64,000 nucleotides of DNA from Lycium barbarum. Lineage: Eukaryota > Streptophyta > Magnoliopsida > Solanales > Solanaceae. The translations under genes and the position numbers were made by a program. Under the pieces are notes generated by a model, which saw only the letters and a list, made by a program, of their open reading frames with translations, searched no databases and was not told the DNA's origin. Shown piece after piece: positions 25,902 through 39,672 of the stretch. Positions within the stretch are counted from its first letter, which is position 1. Each line of letters begins with the position of its first letter. The stretch lies in assembly GCF_019175385.1 (NCBI RefSeq), contig NC_083343.1:53776457-53840456 (forward strand), written 5' to 3'.

Positions 25902-28900
25902 TGTCACGACCCAATCCCGTAGGCCGTGACTAGTGCCCGATCTGGGCACCCGAACCCATCTATTAAATATTATCTCAAATTCTATCAACTCATTCTACTA
26001 TATGGCGGAAGCCGACATGGCTTTATTTCAAATTTAGGTAATTTCCAGAAAAATTTCGGCAGAGTTTCCTTTGTTTTACGGACTATCCAATATACCCTGC
26101 ACGCAGAAAATACCAACGAAAGCCACACAGGGCTAACCAAGCAATATATAAACATATGCGGACCGGCCGCCTCGGCGTATAGGGTCGCCCAAACAACATA
26201 TGCGGACCGGCCGCCTCGGCGTATGGGATCGCCCAAACGACATGTACATACATTCATACAGAAAGACCCTAACCCACAAACATGTCCACAGACCTCTAAA
26301 CAGACCGACAGAATCATATGACAGGACAGGGCCCCGCTGTACCCATGAACGAATATGTATAAATGTACTAACAAGTATATATACCAAAAATATAAGCTCC
26401 GGGATGAGAGGAGCACTCCGAATAGCAGAAGGGGGTGTCCTAAACAGGTGGATCACCAAGCTGTGCGTCTGTACCTGCGGGCATGAAACGCAGCCCCCGG
26501 AGGAGGGGGTCAGTACGAAATATGTACTGAGTATGCAAAGCAGAAGGTACAGAAATAAGTCTTGAACAGTAATTGAATCAGAAGTATGGAAAATAATACA
26601 TATCCCAAAAATATCAAAATGTTTATTTCCAAAGTATAAATTATGCATAGGGCACAGGAAAATATGGTCGCCCGCCTGTCGATGGCGCCATAACACAGCA
26701 TAACACCAGAAAGTTTCAAATCTCCGAATCCCCGGCACACATCACAACACAGCATAACGCCAATCACAGCATAACGCCAAACATATGTGGAACCCGGCCC
26801 TCGAGCGAGGAGCTCGGTGAACCATAAACACAGCATAACACCGGAATGTATCATAATCCGCACGACAACCGAACCGGCCCGGGAACCGGCGAACGATATC
26901 ATAGGGCACGAGCGGAGTAGTGAGGAATCATATGCATAAAATCATTATCATAAATCCAAAGATAAGTAAAATAGTCATATTTGAAATCGGAACAATAATT
27001 ACAACATTTTCTTCCCGAAGTTACCGAAATTACATAAAGGGCGTCGCGGGACCCACGGACGAGTATAGACCCGAACTGAGCCCGCCTATGAAAAACATAC
27101 TCATTTTATATCATACAAATTCCTACGAAAATTTCAAAGCAATCCGAGCTTTTCTGAGGAAGTTATGGGCGTTTGAACTTTTGGAATCGCTAAAGAACAA
27201 GCTTTGAAACCTAAAATCAACTTTCATGAAATCTTTACAAATCATAAACTCCGAGGATAAAAGGATCAATGTTATGGCATATGCGCCCAAGAATACCAAG
27301 GAAACAAATACGAATCATAGACAAGCTCGGATTTGCGAGAATAGAGTTTCCTAGAGGCTCGCATCATGGCCTACTTTAACTAAGGCATGCCAAAAGAAAG
27401 GTTACTTTACATACCTCAAACGCTCTCCAATACGATCCAAACTCAAGCTAAATCCAACCTATGATTCGGGCTGCCCACGATCTATAAACAAGCCATAAAA
27501 TGCCAAACATTAGCTAAAGACTTTTTGGGCATTAACTTCCAATTTCGCCCTTAATTCTACAGAAATTTGGGCAACATTTCCCCTGTAAATAGGCTACCCC
27601 GAGAATTTAACTCGGCCGTATCAATCAACAACAACAACAACAACCAACCTAAAACCTTTAATAATCAATCCGAAAGGTAATACAACAATAATAGCTCTCT
27701 TTTCCATCATTCATCAACTTTCATAAATTCAATTCGACGACTTACCTTCAAGCCAAAATCGACGCTTATACGCTCACATACTAACCCGAACCCATACCAA
27801 AAACATTTCAGGACATTCTAAGCAATTTATACAATTTTTCCAACAATCCATAAATTTTCCCAAGCTACCCGAAACAGCCCCTAACCGAGACAGCCCCCCT
27901 AACTTTTTCTTCATTTGCAAATCATGGTTCGTATCTACAATTTACATTCTAACAATGCTATTTTCATCAATACACAATTTACATTAAATGTACAACAACT
28001 TCCAAATCAGTCCGCAATATTTACAACATCAATTTGAGTCAATAAACTTTCATTTCCAACATAGAATTCATGGCGACGACGGCTAAACAATAAGCGATAC
28101 TAATTCAATTCTTGGCACATAAGGTGACCCATTTTCGGCTAACACTACACATATACATATATGGATGATTCTCAATTGTTCTTCACCTTACAATGATCAT
28201 AATCAACTAACTAGGCATTAATTCATAATTTCAATCACAACACAACAACACCCATTTACACGGCTCAAGCTCCACATACACAACTCACCTCCAACATTTC
28301 ATATTTCATGATTTTCCTCCATTATAACATACTACAACATGCATACAGCCTTTATAACATACAAAACATAATGAGTTCTTACCTTTCTTCTTCAACTTTC
28401 CAATAGCCTAGGGTTTCCAAAAGATGAAAAATGATGGTTTGATCGCTCCAACGATGCTTCCACGCTACTTAGGGACCTCAAAATAGTGGGTTTACAACAA
28501 AGAAATAATTTTGGGATGGCTTGAAATGGAGTTGATTTTTCTTAGTCTTGGCCGTGAGCTTCTTGTTGAAGCTCTTCAACTTTTGGTTTTATTTGCTAAG
28601 TGTTGAAGTGGTAAAGATGACTTAAGGTCATCTTTTAAGATTCCATAATATTTATCCATGTGTCCCATGGCCCACACATGTGTTGGACCAATTAAAATTG
28701 GCCACACAATGTGTGGGACCATTTGAGGGCCACAAGGCCTCATTTGCAAGATTTTTTTTTTAATTCCAATTTATGAATTGTGGTCCCAAATTTTTCCTAA
28801 GTGTTCAATGCCAACAATTCCATATATAACTTATGCCTCGAAATAAAATCAAAGGTCAAAAGTCCCGACTTCGAATCCCAGAATAGTCTTGGCTCTAAAT

Positions 28901-28951
28901 TATCATAATTAATCCGGGTTGTCCCAATGTATAAAAATACGAGACGTAACA
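25902..28951 (-). repeat. Element B 5' LTR
   Basis: 3,050 bases, a near-identical copy of 17675-20723. It carries the same 44-base duplication (26152-26239) and hairpin block (26475-26528). No gene lies in it. Confidence 0.95.
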
Positions 28952-29722
28952 GACACTAAGGCAGATTTGGTGGAGTTAGATATGATCGAGTTTGATGTTA
29001 TTATGGGTATGGACTGGCTAGATTCCTGTTATGCTAATGTTGACTGCCAAAATAAGGTAGTTCGTTTCCAGTTTCCTGGGGAGCCAGTTATAGAATGGGC
29101 AGGTAATACTGCATCGCCAAAAGGTAAGTTTATTTCATACCTTAGGGCGAAGAAAATGATCAGAAAGGGTTATATTTATCATCTGGTTCGGGTACAAGAC
29201 TTGACAGCAGAAACGCCGACTCTTCAGTCAGTTCCCGTGGTTAATGAATTTCCAGATGTGTTCCCAGAAGAGCTTGCAGGCCTTCCTCCAGAGCGGGAGA
29301 TAGATTTTACTATTGATTTGCTTCCAGATACTCAGCCTATATCTATTCCCCCGTACAGAATGGCACCGGCAGAATTGAAAGAACTGAAAGAGCAGTTGAA
29401 GGATCTGTTAGAAAAAGGCTTCATCAGGCCCAGTACTTCGCCTTGGGGAGCCCCGGTATTATTTGTGCGTAAGAAACACGGGTCGCTGCGTATGTGTATC
29501 GATTATCGGCAGCTGAATAAGGTAACCATAAAGAATAAATACCCCATCCCCAGAATTGATGATTTGTTTGATCAGTTGCAGGGCGCCAAATATTTTTCGA
29601 AGATAGACCTTCGGCCAGGCTATCAGCAGGTACGGGTACGAGAGGCCGATATTCCTAAGACAGCATTCCGGAGAAGATATGGGCACTATGAATTCAGAGT
29701 TATGTCTTTTGGGCTGACTAAT
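28952..29722 (+). pseudogene. Element A protease end and N-terminal reverse transcriptase
   Basis: Continues the frame broken by [11 protein letters not shown], then the protease-RT linker (FDVIMGMDW), the RT entry ([16 protein letters not shown]), [12 protein letters not shown] and the palm start. It is open throughout but carries changes at conserved sites compared with F and B: KKHGS for [14 protein letters not shown] for DLRSGYHQV, and FRRRYGH for FRTRYGH. It is cut at GLTN by solo LTR C; the duplicated ctaat at 29718-29722 is the end of this piece. Confidence 0.93.
29718..29722. repeat. Target-site duplication of solo LTR C, left copy
   Basis: ctaat, repeated at 32941-32945 after the LTR. 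Joining across restores GLTNA of the reverse transcriptase. Confidence 0.94.
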
Positions 29723-32700
29723 TGTCACGACCCGACTAGGGGCCGTGACGAGTACCCGATACTTGTACCGAGCACCCCTTAGCTATCCTATATAAACAGT
29801 GCCATATATTTTTTTTTCTAAACATTAACATTTGCAGTAAACTTTCTAATATCGCGCTACACCATAACGCGAACCATTCGGAATACAATACATTAAACTG
29901 TACATAGCTGACTGTGTATATCTGTCTACGAGCCTCTAGACATAGTACATTTATACATAGGAAGGGCCGAGTACTGTCACGCCCGAAAATACATACACAA
30001 AATAGTACCGATGATATAAGGCTTCAGAACAACTGGAGCGCTGTCGAATGCTGTTGATAGGGCGCTAGGAATCTGGTCCGTATACCTGCTGACCTGCGCG
30101 GCATGAAACGCAGCGTCCACAAGAAGGGACGTCAGTACGAATAATGTACCGAGTATGTAAGGCATGGAAAACAATGCAAGCAGTAACATAGAGTACAATC
30201 AATAATAATATCACGGAGCCATAGGGCGTATACTGGGGCAAGAAAGTAACCTGTACATAGAGAGGCCCCTTTTCAGGCGGGCTATCGTATAGGCTTGCCC
30301 TTTTCGTCTTTGGAACGTTTCTTTTCATAGGCATAGGAGTCAACATTTTTATATTACTTATTCTCGTGCGCAGAAAACAATACATTTTAGTAACGCTAGC
30401 TTTTACTCACGTTTTCGGACGCCAAATACAATCGGCTCTCCCAACCCCCTCGGTGTCCCTTATTCATGTATACAGAAAACAGTACAATTCAGTAGACAGT
30501 ATCTTTCATTTACATTTACAGATGCCGAATACAATCGGCTCTCCCAACCCCCTGCCCAACGATGACCCAACATATTACATCACATATGTATCACGCATTA
30601 TATATATATATACAGACGCCGCGTACGGCTCATCCCATATCCCGCGTCCGGGCATCCCGCGTCCAGGATGAAATCCAGCTGAATCAGGTGGTGATATAAC
30701 AGTGGCCCTTCCCTTCTTCCCCACATACACGTACATTTACTCATCCTTTATGCATATACATGTCTTATATACAGTTACTTTGTCATATATATATACATAC
30801 CCATACACGTATACCCGTTTTATATATATACATATGTCATATAAGCGCACAAGAGAGCCAAGGAAAATCATGTATCCATCGGAGTGACATAAGGTCGGTG
30901 ACCTCCGATTACATTACGGAATGCTAGTGATAGCTTTGTCTCAGCTTGAAGGAACAAGTATTTTAAGGCGAAACTATCGACGGAAAATAGTGTTACAGTA
31001 ACCGAAAATGAAATCTTAGGTATTTTAGAAAATAAGTTATAACTAGAAAATATAAATATGATTCCAAAAATTAGTTTATCGCTTTCATATTTATATGAAG
31101 TACTTGGCTTAGTCGTAGAGTCGTTCCGGTCGTACTTATCATAGCTACATTCTCTTGTACGATATTGTCATTATCATTATCATCATAGAAACACTCCCGC
31201 TGGAGTAGTCATAGTACTTATCACTTGGTGACGAAATCGGGATCAAAGGCCCCCTTTTGATTCACTTCAAGTACGTTAACCAAGATTATAGGAAAATCCG
31301 AGAGTAACGGGCCCACCTCGGGCCGGACGAGGTAGCGTATACAATTTACCCATATTACGTGTCATAGTGTTACTTGTATGAGTCTTAGGGTAATCGGGTC
31401 CCACTTAGGCAAGTTATAGGGGTCTAGAAGGTCTTTTCATCATTTTGCACACTTTTTACTTCAATTCAATTGAACGAAAAGTTGAAAACTTTAGGTGCGA
31501 ATTCCGGGGATTAGGGTTGTCCCCGAGACTCGTACCCGACTTCTTTTAGTTAAGACATGCCATAGAAAGAAGGGTGAAGCCTTACATACCTCTTTCCGCT
31601 CCTTTAGCTACTCCAAATTCGAGTCAGAATCTCATCAAAATCTGCGATTTGGTCATTTTCACCAAAACTCTCATTAGCATACTTAGAGTTAACACCTTAA
31701 GGAAACAATTGGCTACCAAAATTTCGGCAGCATTTCCTCTGTAAATACACCATCCTCGACATTCAACATAACCAAATTCTTGACAAACACAATCCGGGAA
31801 TTCAAACCCGGCCAAACTATTAACATAATCAACAATCATCCTAGCAATTCACATTTTCGACTCACGATACATTATATCAATTTACTACTTTCTTCAACAC
31901 TTTCCAACTCCCATAAAGTCAATAACAACCTTATATATATAGTCCAACAACATCATTCTAACATCATGACGTTTCATACATGCAAGAACATAACATACAA
32001 TTCACCTCACCTTCCGAAACAAACTTCCAATTACTAATATTTTACTAAGTTCATTATGCTTCTACTTGTAATATAAGCTCCACAACACGACGATCGGCAT
32101 ACTAATTAAGACTTGCTCACTATCCATTCATCAAACACACACACACGGACATTTGCAACTACACACTACACGGCCGTACCATGCACACACACAACTTCAA
32201 TTTTTCCATTTTCCACATCTCATCCACAACAATAGCAACCAAACACTTGACAACAATTGAAATGTAATTCCTACACCTATATGTACATACACGGCCATAA
32301 ACTATATTCCTCTACTTCAAGAATTTCATCCATTTTTGCCTACTACAACACATATAATCTATGCTTAACACATAAAACAAGGTTAGAATTTACCTTTCTT
32401 CTTCAACTTCTCACTTGCCTAACTCTTGGCAACTTGGATGATTTTGAACCTTGCTTGCTCCAACAACAACTCTACCTTGTTAAGCACCCTTTGCTTGGTA
32501 GGAAATGATTTTTGAAAGAATTTTTATCAATTTCTCTTGGAAATTCTCCCTTGGCCGAAAGCCTCAAGGGTTTTTTTCTCCTTCTTTCTTTGTTCTTCTT
32601 TTCTTGAAATTTCTAGAAATTGTTATGATAAAGATGACTTGGTCATCTTATTTAACTACATACTTTGACCCACTTTGGGCCTAGCCCATGGGTATGGCCG

Positions 32701-32940
32701 GTTGGGCCTATGATTTTGTCTTAAAAATTTAATTCAAGCCCACTTAAATTTTTAGCTAGTTTACGTAATTCATGAAGCATTTTTCCAATTTCCAAATTTG
32801 CCCTTCGCCTTTCTCCATATTTCCACTTCAAATTTTTTATAAACAACTTGTACACCAAACAAGATCAAACTTATAATCTTGCTCTTAATCTCCCGCAATT
32901 ACCTCAAATTATCCGAATGCGAAAAATGCGGGATATAACA
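29723..32940 (-). mobile_element. Solo LTR C inside the RT of element A
   Basis: 3,218 bases with LTR ends (complement TGTTATATCCCGCATTTTTCG ... GTCGTGACA would run right to left) and ctaat on both sides, but no primer-binding site, coding region or polypurine tract. This is the product expected when the two LTRs of a full element recombine. The hairpin block is at 30094-30150, where the middle stem is CGTCC/GGACG instead of CCCCC/GGGGG. TA-rich runs lie at 30596-30850. Nothing in it looks coding. Confidence 0.93.
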
Positions 32941-34865
32941 CTAATGCTCTTGCGGTATTCATGGATTTGATGAACCGGGTATTCAGGCCATTCTTGGATA
33001 TGTTCGTAATTGTATTCATCGATGACATTTTGGTTTATTCTTGGTCCGAGGAAGAACACGCAGATCATTTGAGATCGGTACTCGGGGTGCTTCGACATCA
33101 GAAATTATATGCAAAATTTTCTAAATGTTAATTCTGGCTAGCTTCAGTGGCATTCTTGGGACATATTATTGTAGCTGATGGTGTCCGGGTGGACACACAG
33201 AAGATTGAGGCCGTGAAGAATTGGCCTAGACCCACGACGCCCACAGAGGTACGTAGTTTTCTGGGATTAGCAGGCTATTACAGAAGATTTGTGGAAAGGT
33301 TTGCTTAGATTTCAGCGCCTTTGACAAGGCTAACTCAGAAGGGAGCCAAGTTCCAGTGGACCGATGCTTGTGAACGAAGCTTCCAGTTGCTGAAAGAGAA
33401 GCTGACTACAGCTCCAGTTCTGACTCTTCCCGAGGGACCAGACGGGTATGTTATTTATTGTGATGCTTCTGGTGTGGGGTTAGGCTGTGTATTGATGCAG
33501 CACGGCAGAGTTATAGCTTATGCTTCCCGACAGCTGAAAAAGCACGAAAAGAATTATCCTACTCACGATCTGGAGCTTGCAGGTGATTCATGCCCTGAAG
33601 ATATGGAGACATTATTTATATGGCGTTCATGTGATATCTATACAGATCATAAGAGTCTCCAGTATATTTTTAAGTAGGAAATGGAAATTCCGACGTGGAA
33701 GTGGGAGATCATTAATATGGACTTCATTACAGGTTTGCCTCGCACTCCACGGAAGTAAGATTCCATCTGGGTTATTGTTGATAGGCTGACAAAATCAGCC
33801 CATTTTCTTCCCGTCAGAACTACTTACTCCGCTGAGGATTATCCCAGGCTTTATATAAAAGAAATTGTGCGACTTCATGGAGTTCCTATATCTATTATCA
33901 CTGACAGAGGTGCCCAGTTCACCGCGAACTTCTGGAGATCTTTTCAGGAAGGATTAGGGACTCAGCTGAGTCTGAGCACAGCTTTTCATCCTCAGAGTGA
34001 CGGACAGGCCGAGCGCACTATCCAGACGCTTGAAGATATGTTGCGGGCCTGTGTTATTGATTTCAGAGGTAGCTGGGAGGATCACTTGCCATTGATTGAA
34101 TTTGCTTATAATAACAACTACCATTCCAGCATCCAGATGGCTCCGTACGACGCTTTATATGGTAGGAAATGCAGGTCACCTATCGGCTGGTTTGATATTG
34201 GCGAGACAGAGTTAATCGGCCCAGAGATGATCCAGCAGGCAGTTGATAAGGTGAAACTTATCCGGGAGCGGCTATTGGCAGCCCAGAGTCGACAGAAATC
34301 ATACATTGATAAACGGCGTCGTCCTTTGGAATTCCAGGTTGGTGATTGGGTATTTCTGAAGGTATCGCCCACGAAAGGCGTAATGCGGTTCGGCAGAAAG
34401 GGTAAGCTTAGTCCGTGTTATATTGGGCCTTATCTGATTGTGCGGAAAATTGGAAATGTCGCTTATCAGTTAGATCTGCCATCTGATTTGGAAGCGGTAC
34501 ATCCGGTATTCCATGTATCTATGCTCCGCAAATGCATTGGTGATCCCTCCAGAATATTTCCTGCGGATGACATTCAGGTGACGGAGCAGTTATCGTACGA
34601 GGAGCAGCTCGCAGCCATTTTGGACCGCCAGGTAAGAAAGCTCCGGAACAAAGATGTAGCCTCTGTTAAGGTGCTGTGGCGGAACAATAATAGGGAGGAA
34701 ATGACTTGGGAGGCCGAAGAGGAGATGAAGAGGAAATATCCTCATTTGTTCCCTATGCCCACAGGTAATCTCGAATCTTTGTTTAATTCCATTTCAATAA
34801 CGAATGTGCTGTCTATAAACAGAAACTCCCCCGAAGTATTTTCAGACCCTATAAGATTAATTTAG
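32941..34865 (+). pseudogene. Element A RT, RNase H, integrase and chromodomain remnant
   Basis: Resumes at [13 protein letters not shown] and includes the catalytic FIDDILVYS. Damage: stops at about 33129 (KC*F) and 33307; small deletions near 33584 and 33632; a deletion of about 600 bases that joins the RNase H sequence LQYIFK to integrase EMEIP at 33675-33677, removing the end of RNase H and the integrase zinc finger, with a TAG at the joint; and TAA at about 33757. From 33867 the integrase core (ITDRGAQF ... HPQSDGQAE, D-35-E) and the chromodomain-like tail are open to 34865. Confidence 0.93.
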
Positions 34866-34899
34866 CATTCGAGGACGAATGTTCTAAAGGGGGGGAGGA
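34866..34899 (+). other. Polypurine tract and palindrome, element A
   Basis: TAAAGGGGGGGAGGA (34885-34899) abuts the 3' LTR. Before it is a shorter form of the conserved palindrome, CATTCG/CGAATG (34866-34881), with one arm base changed outside the core. Confidence 0.9.
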
Positions 34900-37800
34900 T
34901 GTTATATCCCGTGTTTTCACACCTTTGGAAAAATTGGCAATAATTTTGACTTGTAAGAAATAAGGTTATAGTTGATTTTATTTAACATAAGAGTTGTGCA
35001 TGAAAGAATATTAATGTGGAGGTGTCGAGGAAGACTAAGGGAAAATTTGGAATTTTGGAAATTAGTTTCGCGAATTACAAATATGATATATAAGCCATTT
35101 GGGCTCAAAAATGAGAATGGAAAAATTGAGGCCCAAATCTTGGAGCATGGCCGGCCATGGGGTGGCCCAACCCATGGCCTTATAACATTTTCCATGTGAT
35201 CAATTAACTATGGGACCATATTATATGTATTATATATCATCTTCATCTTATCTTTTAGAAGACTTAAGATAAGAAGCAAGAAAGAAAAGCAAGTAAGAAA
35301 GAAGAGAAAACAAAAAAGGGTGTTCGGGTTTGGCATGGAAAAATTAGCCCTCTAAAATCTTGACTCAAAAATTATTCTCTTGTTAAATTCTCACTAATTT
35401 AAAGTCCCTTTACAACTTGGTGTAGTTGGTTTGGAGAGAGAGGCATTAAATTCATCAAAGTGACCATACACTCAAGTGAAGAAGAGTGAGGAAAAAGGTA
35501 AGAATTATTCCTTGTTCTTGTGTTATGAAGTCATGTTTGTGTTGTATTATGTAGAAATAAATTGATTGTATGTAGAAATGGAAGTTTACAAAGTGGGTAG
35601 GAGATATAGTATATGGTCGTGTGTGTATATATGTTGTATAATTATGGTGAGTTGAAAATATGTTATATTCTAGTTGTGATTGTGGTAAAATGCATATTGG
35701 GAATGAATTTAGTTGAAGTTGGTAAGGTGGTGTTTGGCCGTGTGGTTTGGAGTGTGTGGGATGGAAATGGATTAAATTTGTTTAATGTGTTAGTTGTGTT
35801 ATTATGATGCTTGCAATGTATATGGAGATAAAATGATATAAGTTTGTATTGAAATGGAATGTAGAAGCTTATGTCGTTTTAGTACGATTTTACGACATTA
35901 TGTAAATGAAGTTATTAGGTTGCTAAATTATAATGATCGTTGATAGATTTGGAAGTTGGAAACATGTTATGAATATGTATGCCAAAGATTAAAAGCTTTG
36001 GATGAAATATGACTTTGGCGGAAAGTTTGCATATTATGTATATCGTGTGTATAATTTAAGGAAACGATATGAAATGCTGCTAAACTATGTCGTGGTGATC
36101 TAGATTGATGATGAATGTGAAATCATTGAGATTAGTTTGAAAGTGAAGGTTATGACATTGTATTGAAAAGATGGCTAAATAAGTTATATTGCGTTTATAG
36201 TGGTTGTTGTTGTTGTTGATGTTTGTTGTTGGGTTGTTGTTGATGGTTTTGAGCCGAGTTGAATTCTCGGGGATGCTATATGTACAGGGGAGGTGCTTCC
36301 GAAATTTCGGTAGACAAATACGAGTTAAGTTGCATTCGTAGCATCAATAACTCACAATTGGTAAATGTGACCATTTGCAGATTTTCGACGAAACGGGGAG
36401 TGAGCTTGGATAGGCGTGCAAAGCTCAAAAGGTATGTAAAGCTACCCCGATCCTTCTTTTGGCATGCCTAAGTGTATTAGAATCGGATTCGGGCTTCGAA
36501 AGAATTTCTGCCCATCGGAATCCGCAATTGAAAATCTCGCTTTTTCCTTCAGTAAAATTGAGCCCTTTTGGTTTGTATTCTTGAAAATCATGCAAACTTT
36601 CCCTAAACTACTTGGAAAGCTATAGAACGTCCGTACAACCTTTGTAGGTGACCCCATAAGTTTAAAATATGTAATATGAGCCCACCGCCTTGCTTGTCCC
36701 GAGGTGGGCCTGCTATTCCCGGTTTTGCCCTTATTATACTCTAGTCTTACTTTCGAGCGATTTTTGAAAGAAATGTTTTGACTACCATTCTAATTACTTA
36801 ACAAACATTGTTTTAAATATTCCATTAAGTCTGATAAATTGTTTTGACACTCGGAACGACTTCAGAAAGGTTATACTATGTAATTCACTATGATATCCAA
36901 AACTCATTTATTATGATCCCTTCCGACTTCATTGGATTGGTTTGTTTTTGATATGCCTCATCGAGTCTATGGAAACATTTATGATATTTTAACTGCATTA
37001 GTCTCTCACTACTCCATTCGTGGATGCCCCAATGTTTCCCACACTGAGCCCGGGCCAGGATATGTTGTCAAGCGTGATTCTTTGCATTGTTCGCCGTGCC
37101 TCGATGTGAGGGGGCAGGTATACGCGTACATGGGTTTGTGGAGTATGCTGTGCCATGTACGCTTGTTTTGATATGATTTTTTATGGCCATCTGATATGAC
37201 ATATTATGTTACGGGGTTATGCCCCTATTCTGATTCTTCTGTGTTGTGGCACCAGCGTCGGGAGGGTGGCCATGTTCTGTCTGCCGAGTCCCTTGGCAGG
37301 GGCCGGATTTAATATGACATATTTTTCTGTACACACTCTGCATGTTTTGGAAATATGTATTTGATACTTTGGATTTTCTACTCACTTTTCTGTACGTTCT
37401 GTACCAGTTATGATTCTGTTTCTGTAATCCAGGCTTTACATATTCAGTAAATATTTCGTACTGACCCCCTTTCTTCGGGGGCTGCGTTTTTATGCCGCGC
37501 AGGTACAGACGGCAGGTTTGCTGATCCGTCCGCTTAGGATCTTATTCTGCTATTTTGGAGCGCTCTCTTATCCAGAGCCCATCTTTTGGTATAGTCTGTC
37601 ACTACTGTATATATATATTCTCGTTCATGGGTACGGCGGGGCCCTGTCCCGTCATATGATTCTGTCGGTCTGTTTAGAGGTCTGTGGACATGTTTGTGGG
37701 TTGGGGTCTTTCTGTACAGATGCGGGTATATGTTGTGTTTGGGAGATCCCATTCGCCGCGGCGGCCGGTCCGCATATGTTTAAATGCTGCTTTGTTGGCC

Positions 37801-38032
37801 CTGTGTGGTCTTTTGTTGGCATTTTCTGTGCGCATGGTTATTTTGGATAGGCTGTAAAACAAAGGAAATTCTGCCGAAATTTTTCTGGAAATTATCTAAC
37901 TTCGAAATACAGCCTTGTCGGCTTCTGCTATATACTTGAATGCGTTGGATAAATATGGATATAGCATTTGATAAATGTGTTTGGGTCCCCAGATCGGGCA
38001 CTAGTCACGGCCTACGGGGTTGGGTCGTGACA
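34900..38032 (+). repeat. Element A 3' LTR
   Basis: 3,133 bases, same ends as the 5' LTR, followed by ttaag at 38033-38037. The palindrome CCGAAATTTCGG is at 36299-36310 and the hairpin block at 37446-37502. Confidence 0.95.
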
Positions 38033-38037
38033 TTAAG

Positions 38038-39672
38038 CAAACCACATACGATTCTTACACATTATTTCATGTCTTCTTTTCATATAATTTCAGTGAATTA
38101 TGACCAGCAACCACACGACATGTACATCATCAATTCATACGCAACTAAGGTACATTGTCATCACTATAATCCTTACAACAACCCACAAACGATTTTAGTT
38201 CCAACTCCAACCATTAAACACCTTCATTTCCATCATAAAATTCATGACAACAACAATCAAAATATCAAGTAAAATCAGTTCATTATCTTCCACACAAAAC
38301 AGTCCCTACACGGTTTCAACATGCTTCAACATCACACACAAAATTTCACGGATTCAATTTATATTCATACTAACACAACTTCACCTTTAACCTTCCAATT
38401 CTTTTCCTTCTTTTTACCATGCAATATATGATAGCATCAACCATAATTACTAAAGAAAATCAGTCCACCATTGCCACTAAAACAGTCCCTACGGCCACAT
38501 TAACATTCCAACACCAACATTCATGATGTTATGCATGCAATTCATGTTCACCAAGTTACAACCATACTTCAACATCAACATATATAATTCCATGGCTACT
38601 ATCATGTTCCAACATCAACACACATCATTTCATGCATGAAACTTATATTCACACATATACATCACCCTTAACACATGTAAAAGAAAGTTAGATCTTATCT
38701 TGACAATTCGACTTCTCAACTTGGCTAGAGTTTGTGGATTGAAATGATAATGGTTCTTGTTGATCCAATGACTATCTTCACGTTTCTAGGGACCTTATAA
38801 AGGGTTGAAATGCTTGAAGAAATATTTTTTTTTTATCAACACACAAAGAGCTCAATTTCAGCCCTAGTTGGCCGAGAGCCTCTCTCTCCCTCTCTAGGTT
38901 TTCTATTTTTGTGTTGTGAAGTTGAAATGCGAAAATGAGCTCTCTTAGTCATTCATTTGATTAAACTAAGATGCCTACAAGTTTCACACATGCTCCACTC
39001 AGGACATTGAGCCACTCTATTAATTTTGAACTAAATTTCAATTTCTCTCCCTACTATTTTCGGCTCCTTTTGGCTGAGCCTCACCCTTTTTTCTCCTTTC
39101 CTTTTAATTGTTTACAATGTAATTGCATGTGTAGTGGATGAATCATACACTAACCTTTGTCATTTGCAATCATACAAGGATTAATTGGCAATATTGAAAT
39201 GTGCAATGATTCTTCGAACATGTATGCCTTCATAAAATAATGCATGCCTTCATAAAATAATGGATGCCTTCAATATTTAAATGCATGCCTCCCACTTTTT
39301 CGACCCATATTTTCGGTCACTTGGCCGAGCTTTAAATTTGTTTTCTTTCAACTTAGTTGTCCACAATACAATGCAAGTGTAGTGGATGAATCAACATTTA
39401 AATGCATATTTGTATGTCTTCCATAATAGCCTTATTTTAGATGACTTTGAGTCATCTTTATGCATGGGCACGTTGATGTTCATATTGGTTCATTGTGGTC
39501 ACAAATATTTAATTAACACCACAATTAAGTAGTTTCTAATCTCCAATAACATTTTTATACTAAGTATAATTTATAACCAACTAGTTCTAATTTAGAAATT
39601 AAGAATTAAGGGTTTCTATCTCACGTCGATTCCTTCGCGAATAACTCGACGTATAAAATACGGGGTCTAACA
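38038..39672 (-). repeat. LTR of element E, promoter-proximal part
   Basis: Continuation of 10928-12671 after element A. In element orientation the LTR starts at 39672 with TGTTAGACCCCGTATTTTAT, and the next base to the right is element D coding sequence. It contains a short tandem repeat, gcatgccttcataaaataat, near 39230-39265. The duplicated target site of E cannot be tested because the other end is left of the window. No coding potential is visible. Confidence 0.85.

Larger units (their letters stand above)
17675..28951 (-). mobile_element. Element B: complete Ty3/gypsy chromovirus inserted in A
   Basis: An 11,277-base minus-strand element with LTRs of 3,049 and 3,050 bases, a primer-binding site, gag-pol, a polypurine tract and GACAC duplications. 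About 16 LTR differences by eye (about 0.5%) mark a recent insertion. The coding frame has only one frameshift and one stop, but two zinc-finger cysteines are also lost. It belongs to the same broad lineage as A, yet has its own LTR type, starting TGTTACGTCTCG. Confidence 0.96.
12672..38032 (+). mobile_element. Element A: Ty3/gypsy chromovirus, complete ends, split by B and C
   Basis: A plus-strand element with two LTRs of equal length (3,133 bases), a primer-binding site, gag-pol, a polypurine tract and TSDs of TTAAG. Without the insertions B (17675-28951) and C (29723-32940) and their duplicated target sites it would be about 10.9 kb. About 38 differences between the LTRs counted by eye (about 1.2%) make it older than B and F, as the nesting requires. 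Its coding region has stops, small indels and a large deletion between RNase H and integrase, so it is not autonomous. Confidence 0.95.

Noticed and set aside
17699..27207. Open frames up to 201 codons on both strands in the B LTRs
   Set aside because: Duplicated LTR DNA read in several frames; low-complexity, hydrophobic or cysteine-rich strings without domain pattern.
30596..30887. 61-codon open frame in TA-rich part of solo LTR C
   Set aside because: Composition-driven tyrosine/isoleucine/threonine string from TATA/TACA runs; not protein-like.
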